This document shows, piece by piece, positions 45,657 through 54,528 of a stretch of 64,000 nt of DNA (its first letter is position 1; every line of letters begins with the position of its first letter). The notes beneath the pieces were generated by a model, which did no database searches, was not told the origin of the DNA, and worked only from the letters and a program-made list of their open reading frames with translations. This DNA comes from Paraburkholderia susongensis (GTDB taxonomy: Bacteria; Pseudomonadota; Gammaproteobacteria; Burkholderiales; Burkholderiaceae), in assembly GCF_900177725.1 (NCBI RefSeq), contig NZ_FXAT01000003.1:744001-808000 (forward strand). Reading direction: 5' to 3'. Position numbers and translations under genes: made by a program.

Positions 45657-46868
45657 ATGCAGACCAATTCCACGCCGCGCGCCGGCACGCTTAGCCAAAT
45701 CCCACGTGGTATCTGGATGCTCGGCTTTGTCAGCATGTTCATGGACATCTCGTCGGAAATCATTCACAGCCTTTTGCCGATGTTCCTGGTAACTGGCCTG
45801 GGTGCGAGCGCGATGATGGTTGGCCTGATTGAAGGCGTCGCCGAAGCGACTACGCCTATCGTGAAAATGTTTTCCGGCGCCCTGAGCGACTACCTCGGCA
45901 ATCGGAAATGGCTAGCGGTCATTGGATACGGCATGGGCGCGTTGAGCAAACCCTTGTTTGCGCTCGCGCCGACGGCGGGCATCGTCCTGACAGCGCGCGT
46001 TGCTGACAGAATCGGCAAAGGTGTGCGAGGTGCGCCGCGCGACGCACTCGTAGCTGATATCACGCCCGCCCACCTGCGTGGCGCCGCCTATGGCTTGCGA
46101 CAATCGCTCGACACAATCGGCGCGTTTCTTGGACCGTTGCTCGCCGTCGGGCTGATGCTGCTTTGGGCAGACAACTTTCGTCTCGTATTCTGGGTGGCTG
46201 TGATTCCGGGGCTCGTCGCGGTAGGGTTGCTGGTGTTCGGCATCAAGGAACCCGCGCACCATTCGGACGCGAAACGTATCAACCCGATGAAGCTCGAAAG
46301 CCTGAAGAAGCTGAGCCGGACTTATTGGTGGGTGGTGTTCATCGGAGCGGTATTCACGCTCGCGCGATTCAGCGAGGCATTCCTCATCCTGCGCGCGATG
46401 CAGGGCGGTGTACCGATTGCGCTGGTGCCGCTGGTGATGGTGGCAATGAACCTGGTGTATTCCGTCTCGGCCTATCCCTTTGGCAAACTGGCTGACTCGA
46501 TGAGCCACACCGGACTACTCGCCATCGGCCTTGTGGTGCTGATTGCGTCGGATGTTGTGCTTGCACACGGAAGCCACTGGCCGGTCGTATTGCTGGGTGT
46601 CGCGTTGTGGGGCCTGCATATGGGGCTCACGCAGGGCCTGCTCGCGACGATGGTTGCACATGCAGCACCGCCAGACCTGAAAGGCACCGCGTTCGGCTTC
46701 TTCAATCTGATGAGCGGACTGGCGATGCTGATTGCAAGCGTCGTCGCGGGTGAGCTTTGGGACAGCATGGGCGCTGCGGCAACCTTTTACGCGGGTGCAG
46801 GGTTTTGTCTGCTGACTCTGGCGGCCCTCGCCATAGGCAGAAGTTTGCGGCGAAAGAACACCTTCTAG
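45657..46868 (+). CDS. MFS transporter
   Basis: The 403-residue protein has about 12 membrane helices. Typical MFS signatures are the loop 2-3 motif GALSDYLGNRKWLAVIGY and a GIGKGVRGAPRDALVADI-like RVADRIGKGVRGAPRDALV segment, which is frequent in a subfamily often found beside metal-efflux genes. It lies 105 bases after the permease gene on the same strand and could be part of the same regulon. The substrate is unknown. Confidence 0.85.
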   Translation: MQTNSTPRAGTLSQIPRGIWMLGFVSMFMDISSEIIHSLLPMFLVTGLGASAMMVGLIEGVAEATTPIVKMFSGALSDYLGNRKWLAVIGYGMGALSKPLFALAPTAGIVLTARVADRIGKGVRGAPRDALVADITPAHLRGAAYGLRQSLDTIGAFLGPLLAVGLMLLWADNFRLVFWVAVIPGLVAVGLLVFGIKEPAHHSDAKRINPMKLESLKKLSRTYWWVVFIGAVFTLARFSEAFLILRAMQGGVPIALVPLVMVAMNLVYSVSAYPFGKLADSMSHTGLLAIGLVVLIASDVVLAHGSHWPVVLLGVALWGLHMGLTQGLLATMVAHAAPPDLKGTAFGFFNLMSGLAMLIASVVAGELWDSMGAAATFYAGAGFCLLTLAALAIGRSLRRKNTF

Positions 46869-46953
46869 CGAAAAACGCATGCCTGACTACGGGAGGGTTC
46901 ATGCCGTCGCAGCACAATACAAACGCTATGACTGAGCCCGGCACAACGATGCA

Positions 46954-47253
46954 TCAGTCATCGTCATCCTCATGGTGGTGCTTGTACCAGCCACGATGCC
47001 GCCCATTGTCATGCCAACGGCGCCCCTCCCAGTATTCGCCCTGATATCCGTAGCCATAAGCTGGTGCCGGCGCGTACACGACCGGCGGCGATTCGTAGAC
47101 GACCGGCGGCGGTTGGTAGACGACTGGAGGCGGTGCCATGTACACCGGGCCGGGTACGCCAAAATAGACGCCGATATCAGCGTGGGCCGAAGCCGCGCCG
47201 GATGCGAATCCTAAGCAAACCCCCAGCGCGGTTAAAACCAATGCCCGTTTCAT
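46954..47253 (-). CDS. Small exported PXPV-repeat protein
   Basis: The 99-residue paralogue of the gene at 8620-8928 has a signal peptide (residues 1-23, ending ASA). HADIGVYFGVPGPVY follows, then PPPVVYQPPPVVYESPPVVY repeats and a His/Asp-rich tail (KHHHEDDDD) that could bind metal ions. That fits the metal-stress neighbourhood but is only inferred. Confidence 0.75.
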   Translation of the reverse strand: MKRALVLTALGVCLGFASGAASAHADIGVYFGVPGPVYMAPPPVVYQPPPVVYESPPVVYAPAPAYGYGYQGEYWEGRRWHDNGRHRGWYKHHHEDDDD

Positions 47254-47416
47254 GGTGCTCGTCCATTCAGGTTATGCGGACCGCCTGCGGGGGTCCGATA
47301 CACCATCGTAGGCGACGGAAAAAGTGCTCGGTGAAACGAAGGAGTCTCTCCTGTAACCGTTTGTAATACGCGACGAGACCTAGCTACGGGGTTCCAGAAC
47401 AAGCGCATTCATCGCG

Positions 47417-47896
47417 TTATACATTTGATGTTGGGCGGCTACTAAAGCGCCTGTATAACAGGTAGTCCAATGACCATTTTCCAGCGCCTCGGCACAGCAG
47501 AACCAGGAGCATCGCGGCCCACTGAATGTGCGTAGGCCATGCTTGCGGATACACGAACACCTCGATGACAGTTGTCATGCCGAGCAGGACCAACGCTACG
47601 GGTCGCGTCGCCAGGCCGAGCACAAGTAAAACAGGGGTTGTCAGTTCGATGGACACTGCCAGGTAGGCTGCAAGCTCGGGAGGAAGCAACGGCAGTCGAT
47701 AGTCCTCCCTGAACAACTGGAGCGCGGCATTCCAATCGGCCAGCTTAGTCATCGCCGAGTTCCAGAAGACCGTGGCGACAGCAAGCCTCAGTGGAAGTAC
47801 GAGAGCCGTGTGCGGCACCCGCTCCAGCCACCCAACGGCGCGTAGTACACGGTCAGTCAGTCTCGTACGATGAGCGGATTGGGATTCCGGCATCAT
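47417..47896 (-). CDS. DoxX-family membrane protein of the bufferin operon
   Basis: The 160-residue protein has about four membrane helices and the DoxX pattern (PLRLAVATVFWNSAMTKLADW, YLAVSIELTTPVLLVLGLATR, FVYPQAWPTHIQWAAMLL). A DoxX gene commonly ends bufferin operons, where its role is unclear, possibly quinone- or thiol-linked redox support. Its ATG overlaps the bufC stop by four bases. Confidence 0.87.
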   Translation of the reverse strand: MMPESQSAHRTRLTDRVLRAVGWLERVPHTALVLPLRLAVATVFWNSAMTKLADWNAALQLFREDYRLPLLPPELAAYLAVSIELTTPVLLVLGLATRPVALVLLGMTTVIEVFVYPQAWPTHIQWAAMLLVLLCRGAGKWSLDYLLYRRFSSRPTSNV

Positions 47897-48708
47897 GTGA
47901 CTTGCCTCCCAATTGCCTGGCTGGATGCCTCGTTTGATAGGCAGATGTCGACGAAGCACCCAGATGCAAGAAGGTGTGCGAGCCAGACAGATGTCTCAGC
48001 GTCCGGCACGTCGACAAGGGCATCATGCAAGGGGCGCCCCGCAAGCAAGGCAGCCGTGAACCGGCATTGCCCTTCTGCCATCCGGTTCATCTCGACACCC
48101 GAAGGCCCTCGGTGGATATACAACCAGACCGGGTCGGCGGCCAGATTGATGTTTGCCAATGCGCTATCGTCCCGGGACAACACCGCGTGCCAGATGGCAT
48201 CGACGGGAAAGGGCGACTCGCGTACCCGCGCTGCAGGACTCGGCAAAAACCGTACGGCTTGCATGTCGGCTCCATTCAGTTGCTCAAGGCGCCGTAGGTC
48301 AAGCGGCTTTGCATCTGGCGCGTGCAGGGCCTCATTCACGGCCCATTCGAGTCGTGCCGTATCTGGTAGATAAACAAGAGACGCCGCTTCGGGCATCCGC
48401 GCCAGAAATTCCGGAAACAACTCTCCGTAGCTGTCCAGCAAAGCGCTCGACGGTGGGCATTGCTCAATAAAAAGTCGAGCCGCGCCTTCGAAGAATTCGG
48501 ACCCAACCAGAGCCTGCACCGCTGGATAGGTCAGCCGTAGTGCTGCAAGCAGCGTGCTGTTCGCCGTATTTCGATAGATGCCGAGCCGCGCCTGCGGAGC
48601 CAGGCCGTCGGCTACCACATACCCAGATGCGTCGCCATCGGCAAGCCCAAGCATGTCCCGGCGGACCGCGCGTTGCAGCTCAAGCAGCGTAGGTGCACAG
48701 ATTGTCAT
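47893..48708 (-). CDS. bufC: BufC-type partner protein (DUF2063)
   Basis: The 271-residue protein has the DUF2063 N-terminal domain (LLELQRAVRRDMLGL, GIYRNTANSTLLAALRLTYPAVQALVG, FFEGAARLFIEQCPP) that acts as precursor-recognition partner of DUF692 enzymes. A helical C-terminal part follows. It is needed with BufB to modify the bufferin peptide. It overlaps bufB by 29 bases and the DoxX gene by four. Confidence 0.88.
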   Translation of the reverse strand: MTICAPTLLELQRAVRRDMLGLADGDASGYVVADGLAPQARLGIYRNTANSTLLAALRLTYPAVQALVGSEFFEGAARLFIEQCPPSSALLDSYGELFPEFLARMPEAASLVYLPDTARLEWAVNEALHAPDAKPLDLRRLEQLNGADMQAVRFLPSPAARVRESPFPVDAIWHAVLSRDDSALANINLAADPVWLYIHRGPSGVEMNRMAEGQCRFTAALLAGRPLHDALVDVPDAETSVWLAHLLASGCFVDICLSNEASSQAIGRQVT

Positions 48709-49570
48709 TTCGCTGCCTCTCAATAGCGGCCTCTGCAATCGCGGCTTCTTCCATCAGAACCTCGAGTGCCGGGACATCGGTGTCCCATTCAATCAGCGTG
48801 GGAATGGGTCCAAAGCGCTTGAGGGCTTCCTCGAACAGGTCCCACACCGGAGGCGCGACTCGCGAGCCATGGTCGTCGATGCGAATTGTCTGGCCTTGGT
48901 CAAGCTGTCGGACGCTGTGGCCGGCCAGGTGAACCTCGGTAACCGAATCCGACGGCAGAGCATCGAGATAGGCCATGGCACTCCAACCGTGATTGCTGGC
49001 ACTGACATAGATATTGTTGACGTCACAGAGGATGCCGCACCCCGTGCGCCGCGCGACCTCGGCGAGAAATTCCCATTCCGGGATGGTCGAGTGGCGGAAA
49101 CGCAGGTAGGTCGATGGGTTTTCTAAAGAAATCCGCCACTGCAGGTGGGTTTGGGTTTGGTCGACGTGCATGCAGACAATCGTCAAAGACTCTTCCGTCA
49201 TCGGGAGCGGCAAGAGGTCAGCGAGATAGATGCCGCCGCTGATGCTCCAGGACAGATGTTCTGAAACCAGTCCGGGCTCAACACGCCTGATGACGTCGCG
49301 CACACGCTCCAGATGCCGGACATCCATCGCTTCGGCGCTACCCAAAGAAAGTCCCACGCCGTGGAGCGAGATTGGGTAGTCGCGGCGGATGGCGTCCAGG
49401 TAACCTGGCGCGCTACCCCCGCCCATATAGTTCTCCGTATGGACTTCAAACCAGGCAGCACGCGGACGTCCCTCGACAACCTCACGATGATGTCGGAAGC
49501 GCAGCCCAACCCCGGCGCATGCCGGAATCAGGCCATGCGCGGATTGCGACGCAGCAGAAGCGGCATCCAT
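48680..49570 (-). CDS. bufB: BufB, DUF692 multinuclear iron oxidase
   Basis: The 296-residue TIM-barrel enzyme of the DUF692 (MbnB-like) family uses iron centres to convert peptide cysteines into thiooxazolone-type groups. Family motifs are visible: WFEVHTENYM, YPISLHGVGLSLG, SEHLSW, ISLENPSTYL, CDVNNIYVSASNHG, VTEVHLAGHS, and IDDHGSRV, with the expected His/Asp/Glu metal ligands. The ATG follows GGAGGAG. It lies 17 bases after the precursor gene bufA. Confidence 0.93.
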   Translation of the reverse strand: MDAASAASQSAHGLIPACAGVGLRFRHHREVVEGRPRAAWFEVHTENYMGGGSAPGYLDAIRRDYPISLHGVGLSLGSAEAMDVRHLERVRDVIRRVEPGLVSEHLSWSISGGIYLADLLPLPMTEESLTIVCMHVDQTQTHLQWRISLENPSTYLRFRHSTIPEWEFLAEVARRTGCGILCDVNNIYVSASNHGWSAMAYLDALPSDSVTEVHLAGHSVRQLDQGQTIRIDDHGSRVAPPVWDLFEEALKRFGPIPTLIEWDTDVPALEVLMEEAAIAEAAIERQRNDNLCTYAA

Positions 49571-49586
49571 GAACTCCTCCGTCCGC

Positions 49587-49907
49587 TCAGGAAGGCTTCA
49601 GCTTGCCGCCCTGGATTTTGCTGCAATCCCCCGCGGGAAGCAGCACGAATGATTTCGCGTCGCGTGCCTGGGTGGCTTGCCCTGCGCAGGAATGCGCTCC
49701 CTCCGCGCAGTCATTTTTCGATACGGCATTGATGCCGTAGCACTTCTCCAGTTTGTTCGCTTCCATCCGGGCCATGTTGTCCTTCACAACTTGCGGCATT
49801 CCGCTCATATCCTTCATGGTCTGGGCCTGGACCGGTACTACCTGCATGGCAAGTGCCAAACCGATTGCCGACGACAAGGTCGAGGCGGCCATAACATGTT
49901 TGTTCAT
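49587..49907 (-). CDS. bufA1: BufA, bufferin-type metal-binding peptide precursor
   Basis: The 106-residue DUF2282-like precursor has a signal peptide (about residues 1-29) and four conserved Cys at 56, 67, 74 and 95 in EKCYGINAV, NDCAEGAHSCAG and PAGDCSK. Bufferins are exported ribosomal peptides with modified cysteines that sequester copper or similar metals in the periplasm. The ATG at 49907 is preceded by GGAGGAAGC; a GTG three bases earlier is less likely. It heads the operon, behind an ECF-type promoter. Confidence 0.92.
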   Translation of the reverse strand: MNKHVMAASTLSSAIGLALAMQVVPVQAQTMKDMSGMPQVVKDNMARMEANKLEKCYGINAVSKNDCAEGAHSCAGQATQARDAKSFVLLPAGDCSKIQGGKLKPS

Positions 49908-49956
49908 CACGCTTCCTCCTGAGAGTTGCGGCCCGGCATTCCGGCCGTGTAAGGAA

Positions 49957-49983
49957 GTTCGGCCGGCAGCCGCAAAAGGTTAC
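49957..49983 (-). promoter_or_regulatory. ECF sigma-type promoter of the bufferin operon
   Basis: On the leftward strand GTAACC (49983-49978), 16 bases and CGAA (49961-49958) match, from memory, the promoter used by the SigF/NrsF-type ECF sigma factor that controls bufferin genes in Caulobacter. It sits about 50 bases before bufA and beside the divergent sigma gene. Confidence 0.7.
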
Positions 49984-50040
49984 GGTCCGAGCAAACTTTT
50001 TCTGCGTGACAAACAGTCGTCCACGCCACAAAATTTCCAC

Positions 50041-50700
50041 ATGCCCCGGCATCCACATCCACCCAGTCCGGTTCCAGGTTCCGAGAGAGAGGACCTGGAG
50101 TCGTTCACGCCGGTCGGTCAGGCCGCGCCGGTTGCCAGCCGTGCTGACGGAAAACTGGACTGGTCCATCACCATGGCCAGCGCGCAAACCGGCGACCAGG
50201 AAGCCTATCGTCGGCTGCTCCAGGATATAACCCCCTATCTTCGTGCGCTCGCGGCACGGCACATCCGGAATGCCGATGACATTGAGGACACGGTTCAGGA
50301 TGTGCTGCTCACCGTGCACTCGGTCCGCGACACGTATGACCCTTCCCGTCCGTTCGGGCCGTGGCTGGTCGCCATTGCAAACAGACGCATCGTCGACGGT
50401 CTGCGTCGGCGGGGACGCGTTTGCTCACATGAATCTTCCGTGGAAAATGGGCTTGAAACCTTTGCTGCTGATGAAGCGAACTTACAGGAAGAGGCCGTGA
50501 ATGCCCGTCTGGTGAGGGAAGCTATCGAGCAATTGCCTGTCGGACAGCGCGACGCGATGCGCATGCTCAAGCTGGAAGAAATGTCTTTGCACGAGGCTGC
50601 GGCCGCAAGCGGAACATCGGTTGCAGCGTTGAAGGTCGCCACTCACCGGGCAATGAAACGATTGCGGGAAATGTTCCAGCGGCGAGGTAGCAAATCATGA
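50041..50700 (+). CDS. ECF sigma factor, NrsF-linked type
   Basis: The 219-residue protein has a Pro/Ser-rich N-terminal extension. Region 2 follows (DIEDTVQDVLLTVHSVRDTYD, FGPWLVAIANRRIVDGLRRRGR) and then region 4 (EQLPVGQRDAMRMLKLEEMSLHEAA, VAALKVATHRAMKRLR). It directs RNA polymerase to stress promoters such as that of bufA, from which it diverges. It overlaps the anti-sigma gene by four bases (ATGA). An internal ATG near residue 45 would remove the extension and is an alternative start. Confidence 0.9.
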   Translation: MPRHPHPPSPVPGSEREDLESFTPVGQAAPVASRADGKLDWSITMASAQTGDQEAYRRLLQDITPYLRALAARHIRNADDIEDTVQDVLLTVHSVRDTYDPSRPFGPWLVAIANRRIVDGLRRRGRVCSHESSVENGLETFAADEANLQEEAVNARLVREAIEQLPVGQRDAMRMLKLEEMSLHEAAAASGTSVAALKVATHRAMKRLREMFQRRGSKS

Positions 50701-51371
50701 CTCGGACCTCCGACCTGATAGAAGTGCTGGTTTCGGATGCAACACCGGTCCGGCGCTTGCGGCCCCCAGCGGCAAGAGCGACCTGCTGGTTATTGTTTGC
50801 CGCTGTTGTGATGCTCTTCGTTGGTATCGCGCATGGGGTACGTGCTGACCTGGCAGTCAAATTGCATCAGCCCCTCTTCGCCATCGGTGTAGCTGCAGCC
50901 GTGGCAACAGGCATTCTGGCCGCCACAGCGGCCTTTCTTGCCAGCGTGCCAGGCAGGTCCCGCCGTTGGCTTCTGTTGCCTGCACCGGCAACTCTCGCCT
51001 GGGTAGCTACGATTGGCTATGGTTGCCTGACCAACTGGGTCGCGATTGGACCGGAAGGCATGTCGCCTGGCGAAACGGCCAGATGCTTTGCTACTCTGGT
51101 ATTGGTCGGTACGCCCCTATCGCTCGTGATGCTGATTATGCTGCGCCACGTCGCTCGACTGGCACCGGGTCCGGTCACGATGGTTGGAAGTCTCGCGGTC
51201 GCCGCCATGACTGCAGTTGCATTGTCGATTCTCCACCCGCTTGACGCAACGGCCATGATATTGCTGTGGAACCTTGGCGTCGCCGGGCTTTATCTGCTGC
51301 TGAGTGGCTGGTATGGTCAGCGACTTTTAGGCTGGGTGGCGCACCACTGGAGCCTGGGTACCCCGCACTAG
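50697..51371 (+). CDS. nrsF: NrsF-type anti-sigma factor (DUF1109)
   Basis: The 224-residue inner-membrane protein has six hydrophobic segments and a short cytoplasmic N-terminus (DLIEVLVSDATPVRRLRPP) that would hold the sigma factor. The conserved periplasmic/loop Cys motifs are visible in TIGYGCLTNW and ETARCFATLV; two Cys are expected to sense metals or oxidants. Its start overlaps the sigma gene stop. Confidence 0.9.
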   Translation: MTRTSDLIEVLVSDATPVRRLRPPAARATCWLLFAAVVMLFVGIAHGVRADLAVKLHQPLFAIGVAAAVATGILAATAAFLASVPGRSRRWLLLPAPATLAWVATIGYGCLTNWVAIGPEGMSPGETARCFATLVLVGTPLSLVMLIMLRHVARLAPGPVTMVGSLAVAAMTAVALSILHPLDATAMILLWNLGVAGLYLLLSGWYGQRLLGWVAHHWSLGTPH

Positions 51372-51419
51372 CGCCAAAGAAAGGTCCTCAAATCAAGGTG
51401 CGGCGTTTAAGGATGCAAT

Positions 51420-52034
51420 ATGGACAGCAAACGGCACTGGGAAGACGTGTACCGGTCGAAAGCCCCGGATGCAGTCAGTTGGTATCGCCCGCACCTTGAT
51501 ATCTCGCTGACGCTGATTTGCGAAGCCGTGTCGGACCGGAACGCAGCCATTCTTGATGTGGGTGGAGGAGAATCGACGCTGGTCGATGATTTACTTCAGC
51601 GCGGATACCGAAACCTGACCGTGCTCGATACGTCCGCCATCGCTCTCGATACGACGAAACAGCGTTTGGGTTCTATCGCCGAGCAGGTAACGTGGGTCGA
51701 ATCCGACATTACGGTGGTCGACCTGCCTGAGCATCGATACGACGTGTGGCATGACCGCGCCGTCTTCCATTTCCTGACGGAGTCGTCGCAACGAGACGCC
51801 TATATTCGCCTGCTGACGAGAGCAATCAGGCCAGACGGCCACGTTGTGATTGCCACTTTCGGGCCAAGGGGGCCCGCTAGGTGCAGCGGGTTGGACGTGA
51901 GCCGATACGACGGCCAGCAGCTCTCTGATGAATTCGGCGCAGCGTTCGAACTGGTAACAAGCTCACTCGAAGACCACCACACGCCTGCTGGTTTCAGCCA
52001 GCAGTTTCTGTACTGCTACTTCCGGAAACTGTGA
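51420..52034 (+). CDS. Class I SAM-dependent methyltransferase
   Basis: The 204-residue enzyme starts HWEDVYRSKAPDAVSWYRPH, typical of a small family often seen beside metal-resistance genes. Motif I is ILDVGGGESTLVDDLL, followed by LTVLDTSAIAL and WHDRAVFHFL. The substrate is unknown; thiol or metalloid methylation is possible but unproved. It is 48 bases downstream of nrsF, so likely in the same transcript. Confidence 0.85.
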   Translation: MDSKRHWEDVYRSKAPDAVSWYRPHLDISLTLICEAVSDRNAAILDVGGGESTLVDDLLQRGYRNLTVLDTSAIALDTTKQRLGSIAEQVTWVESDITVVDLPEHRYDVWHDRAVFHFLTESSQRDAYIRLLTRAIRPDGHVVIATFGPRGPARCSGLDVSRYDGQQLSDEFGAAFELVTSSLEDHHTPAGFSQQFLYCYFRKL

Positions 52035-52086
52035 CTGTCGGGTCCATCCGCCTCGGCGTCGCGCGTGGCCAATTGCGTGAACCTGG

Positions 52087-52299
52087 TCAGGCGCAGCAGG
52101 AGCCAGACTGCTGCATCGGCGGGCACCTGTTGGTGCCGTACGAGCAGTACACGCAGCAATCCCGGGATTTCGGCCTGAGCACTGTCTTGCAATGCTCGCA
52201 TTCGTAAAACCACACACAGGCGTTGGTCGGCATCGTCTCGTTTTTCTTGTGCCCACACACCGGACACGTGATGGTGGAATCCAGCACAACTGAAATCAT
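52087..52299 (-). CDS. GDCCVxC-domain small protein
   Basis: The 70-residue product has a zinc-ribbon-like Cys array: TCPVCGHKK, ECEHCKTVL, then RDCCVYCSYGTNRCPP, with a terminal Cys pair. The name-giving motif reads RDCCVYC rather than GDCCVxC. The family usually accompanies mercury-transport genes and probably handles thiophilic metals. It overlaps the merP remnant stop by one base, supporting an old operon. Confidence 0.85.
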   Translation of the reverse strand: MISVVLDSTITCPVCGHKKNETMPTNACVWFYECEHCKTVLRPKSRDCCVYCSYGTNRCPPMQQSGSCCA

Positions 52300-52519
52300 T
52301 ACTGAACCCGCTTGACGTGAGATGGATAGCCGGCGTCGGCCGTGGCGTTTGTCGACGCGTCGACCGAGGACTTGTTCGGGTCAAAGACTACCTGCGTGGG
52401 TTTGCTTGCGAAGTCGACCTTGGTCGAAGTCACGGCGGTTACCTTCTCAAGTGCCTGGCGAACCGTAATCGGACACACAGCGCAATCCATGTTTGTGACG
52501 TCAAAGGTGCCCGGGCGCG
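52299..52519 (-). pseudogene. merP: merP remnant (mercury-binding protein) lacking signal peptide
   Basis: The frame TFDVTNMDCAVCPITVRQAL through ATADAGYPSHV matches the heavy-metal-associated domain of MerP, with the metal-binding CAVC intact. Mature MerP is normally preceded by a signal peptide. Here the frame is broken by a TAG at 52520, which is also the stop of the small gene upstream, so the 5' end has been replaced. Translation from the ATG at 52490 would give a cytoplasmic 63-residue stub. Confidence 0.75.
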
Positions 52520-52726
52520 CTATTTCCTCGGGTCGAAGTCATCGACGGTCAGCACGATACGCTCGCCCGGTCGTGCGCGAGCCTTTCGTTCTGCCAAAGC
52601 CACAATACGCCTCCGGCCTTCGGAAAATGCCTTGAGAACGCGCGCGATGACCCGATTTCCCCGTACATACCGGTGCAAGCGCCCTTTGCATACCGTTGAG
52701 GGACGCTCGCGAATCACAACGCTCAT
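52520..52726 (-). CDS. Small basic protein coupled to nuclease-like gene
   Basis: The 68-residue, Arg-rich product (GRLHRYVRGNRVIARVLKAF, EGRRRIVALAERKARA, ERIVLTVDDFD) starts at an ATG overlapping the stop of the large upstream gene (ATGA). The strict coupling suggests a partner such as an antitoxin or accessory nucleic-acid binder. No family was recognised. Its stop marks the junction with the merP remnant. Confidence 0.55.
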   Translation of the reverse strand: MSVVIRERPSTVCKGRLHRYVRGNRVIARVLKAFSEGRRRIVALAERKARARPGERIVLTVDDFDPRK

Positions 52727-54426
52727 CTCCCAAATGACATACCACGCGACGGACTATCAATGGACAGACCTAACACCTTCGCCCAGCGCTGCCCCTCTAA
52801 CTCCATAGATTTGGTCAGAGCGCGAGCGTTCTCCCCGATTGCCTGAAAAATCATGTACGGGGGCAGTTCGGTCGACTTTAGGCCCGAGTTGTCGCTCAGC
52901 CACTTGAACGCCGCTTGCACACCATCAAATGACGCCGTCGCTTTACCGCACAACGCTCCGGTTAGCAAAGTCGGAAAGGATTCGCCGCAATCGCGCCAGT
53001 CTACGTCACAGCCAGTTGCCGTCCAAGTAGTCGCCGAGGTCTTCTCGGTGAAGCCATAACTTCGATTTATCGCCGCTTTCGACTTGAGAATTTCCACCGC
53101 AGGAATCGAGGCTAAGCCACTGTTGCGCACGGAAAGTAGCGCGTGCATGGAGAAACTTCCGAGGTCTGGCCGGTGAAGCTTTTCCAGGCACTGAAACTGC
53201 CGCACCCCGTTCTGCCAAACATCAATCCTGTCCGTTTTCCGTTCGTCTCTCTTGAACTGGATAAATGCAAGGCGCACACGAACGGAGTCACCGAATTTTG
53301 TACATAGCGCTAACATGATGTCAGCGCCCGTCCTCGTCTCGGCTTTCTTGTTGAGGAACGTTCCACGCACCGCGTGCACATATCCATCGGGCAATCCAAG
53401 CGCGGCGCACAAGTCCGGACCCCACGCCCGAATCTGTTGCTCCCACGCATTACACCAGTCTATGGCGAACGCGTCCTCAGCATAACCGGCGCCATAAGCT
53501 TTCGCGTGGTAGTCGGTCGTTGCCTTGATTGCAGTCCAGAAGGTAATCCATGCGTCTGGCCGGACGAAACTTCCGGGCATCACCGCCGCTCTGAACGCCG
53601 CCTGCAAGCGGTCTTGTGGGTCAGTCGCGGTTGGCGTCGCGGCGGGCTTAAGTTGTCTTGTGATACCTTCGGCCGATGCGTGTGCGTACGCGGAGCTATC
53701 TGAGCCACTCACATCGTTTGCACAATTCACCGCGAGAAATTCACTGTGAATTTCGAGGGCTTTTTTTGAGATGCTCGCTTGGGCGACGCGTTTCGGCAAC
53801 TCTCTGCGCGCAAACTCTTCCAGGTCTCCTAGCTGCTGCGTCACGTAAACGAGGTCAAGTTGCATAGGTCCAGAAGGGAGGAGCGGTTCTTGGTATTCAA
53901 ACCCGAGTGCAGTATTCCCGTGCTGCAAAATTGCCTCCGTATAGACCGGCACCATATCGCTCAGCTTCTTTTCGAGCCTTCTTATTTCGCGAAGATGGTT
54001 TGAGCTTCTGTCGGATTGCTCCACCTTTTTGACGGCACCTAGGCGATTGGCTAGCTCGTATTTCCTGAGTTCTGCTTCTTCGACCTCAACTTGCTTAGAG
54101 CGCTTACTCGCTACGTCTCGTTGCCTTTCCAGGGCTTGCGAATACTCTTTTCGCAGCCAAAGTCGACTCCAGAATGTCCGAGCTTCAATCGATTTCACGA
54201 GACGAGCAGCCACCTCGACCTCTTGCAAAGCAGCTTTTTTCGAAGCACTCAATTGAGGATTGACCAGCCAAAAACCTTCCTTTAGAACGTCGTCGACTGA
54301 ACCGCTGACAATCTGTTTCTCCGACTCAACCCTTAAGTTCGTGAGTGTCTTTGACAAGCTTTCTACGTTTGGTAAGAGCATTTCAATTGTTCGCTTTTCG
54401 CTGACGCGGACATACCCCGACCGCAT
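52723..54426 (-). CDS. Coiled-coil protein with nuclease-like C-terminal domain
   Basis: The 567-residue product starts at an ATG preceded by AAGGA. Residues about 40-160 are rich in charged heptads and probably form a coiled coil. The C-terminal half contains RTGADIMLALCTKFGDSV followed by RVRLAFIQFKRDERK. That D...Q-x-K spacing looks like an Mrr/PD-(D/E)XK nuclease core. No membrane segment is present. It could be an effector of a defence system with its small coupled partner; I do not recognise the family. Confidence 0.7.
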   Translation of the reverse strand: MRSGYVRVSEKRTIEMLLPNVESLSKTLTNLRVESEKQIVSGSVDDVLKEGFWLVNPQLSASKKAALQEVEVAARLVKSIEARTFWSRLWLRKEYSQALERQRDVASKRSKQVEVEEAELRKYELANRLGAVKKVEQSDRSSNHLREIRRLEKKLSDMVPVYTEAILQHGNTALGFEYQEPLLPSGPMQLDLVYVTQQLGDLEEFARRELPKRVAQASISKKALEIHSEFLAVNCANDVSGSDSSAYAHASAEGITRQLKPAATPTATDPQDRLQAAFRAAVMPGSFVRPDAWITFWTAIKATTDYHAKAYGAGYAEDAFAIDWCNAWEQQIRAWGPDLCAALGLPDGYVHAVRGTFLNKKAETRTGADIMLALCTKFGDSVRVRLAFIQFKRDERKTDRIDVWQNGVRQFQCLEKLHRPDLGSFSMHALLSVRNSGLASIPAVEILKSKAAINRSYGFTEKTSATTWTATGCDVDWRDCGESFPTLLTGALCGKATASFDGVQAAFKWLSDNSGLKSTELPPYMIFQAIGENARALTKSMELEGQRWAKVLGLSIDSPSRGMSFGR

Positions 54427-54528
54427 CTCTGGCAGTCCTTTAGGACGACACCGAGGGAACACGGACTAACCGTGTCCGTTCGTGACGGAGACCTTTGTCG
54501 CCGGCCTGGTCTGTGATTTTGGCTTCAC

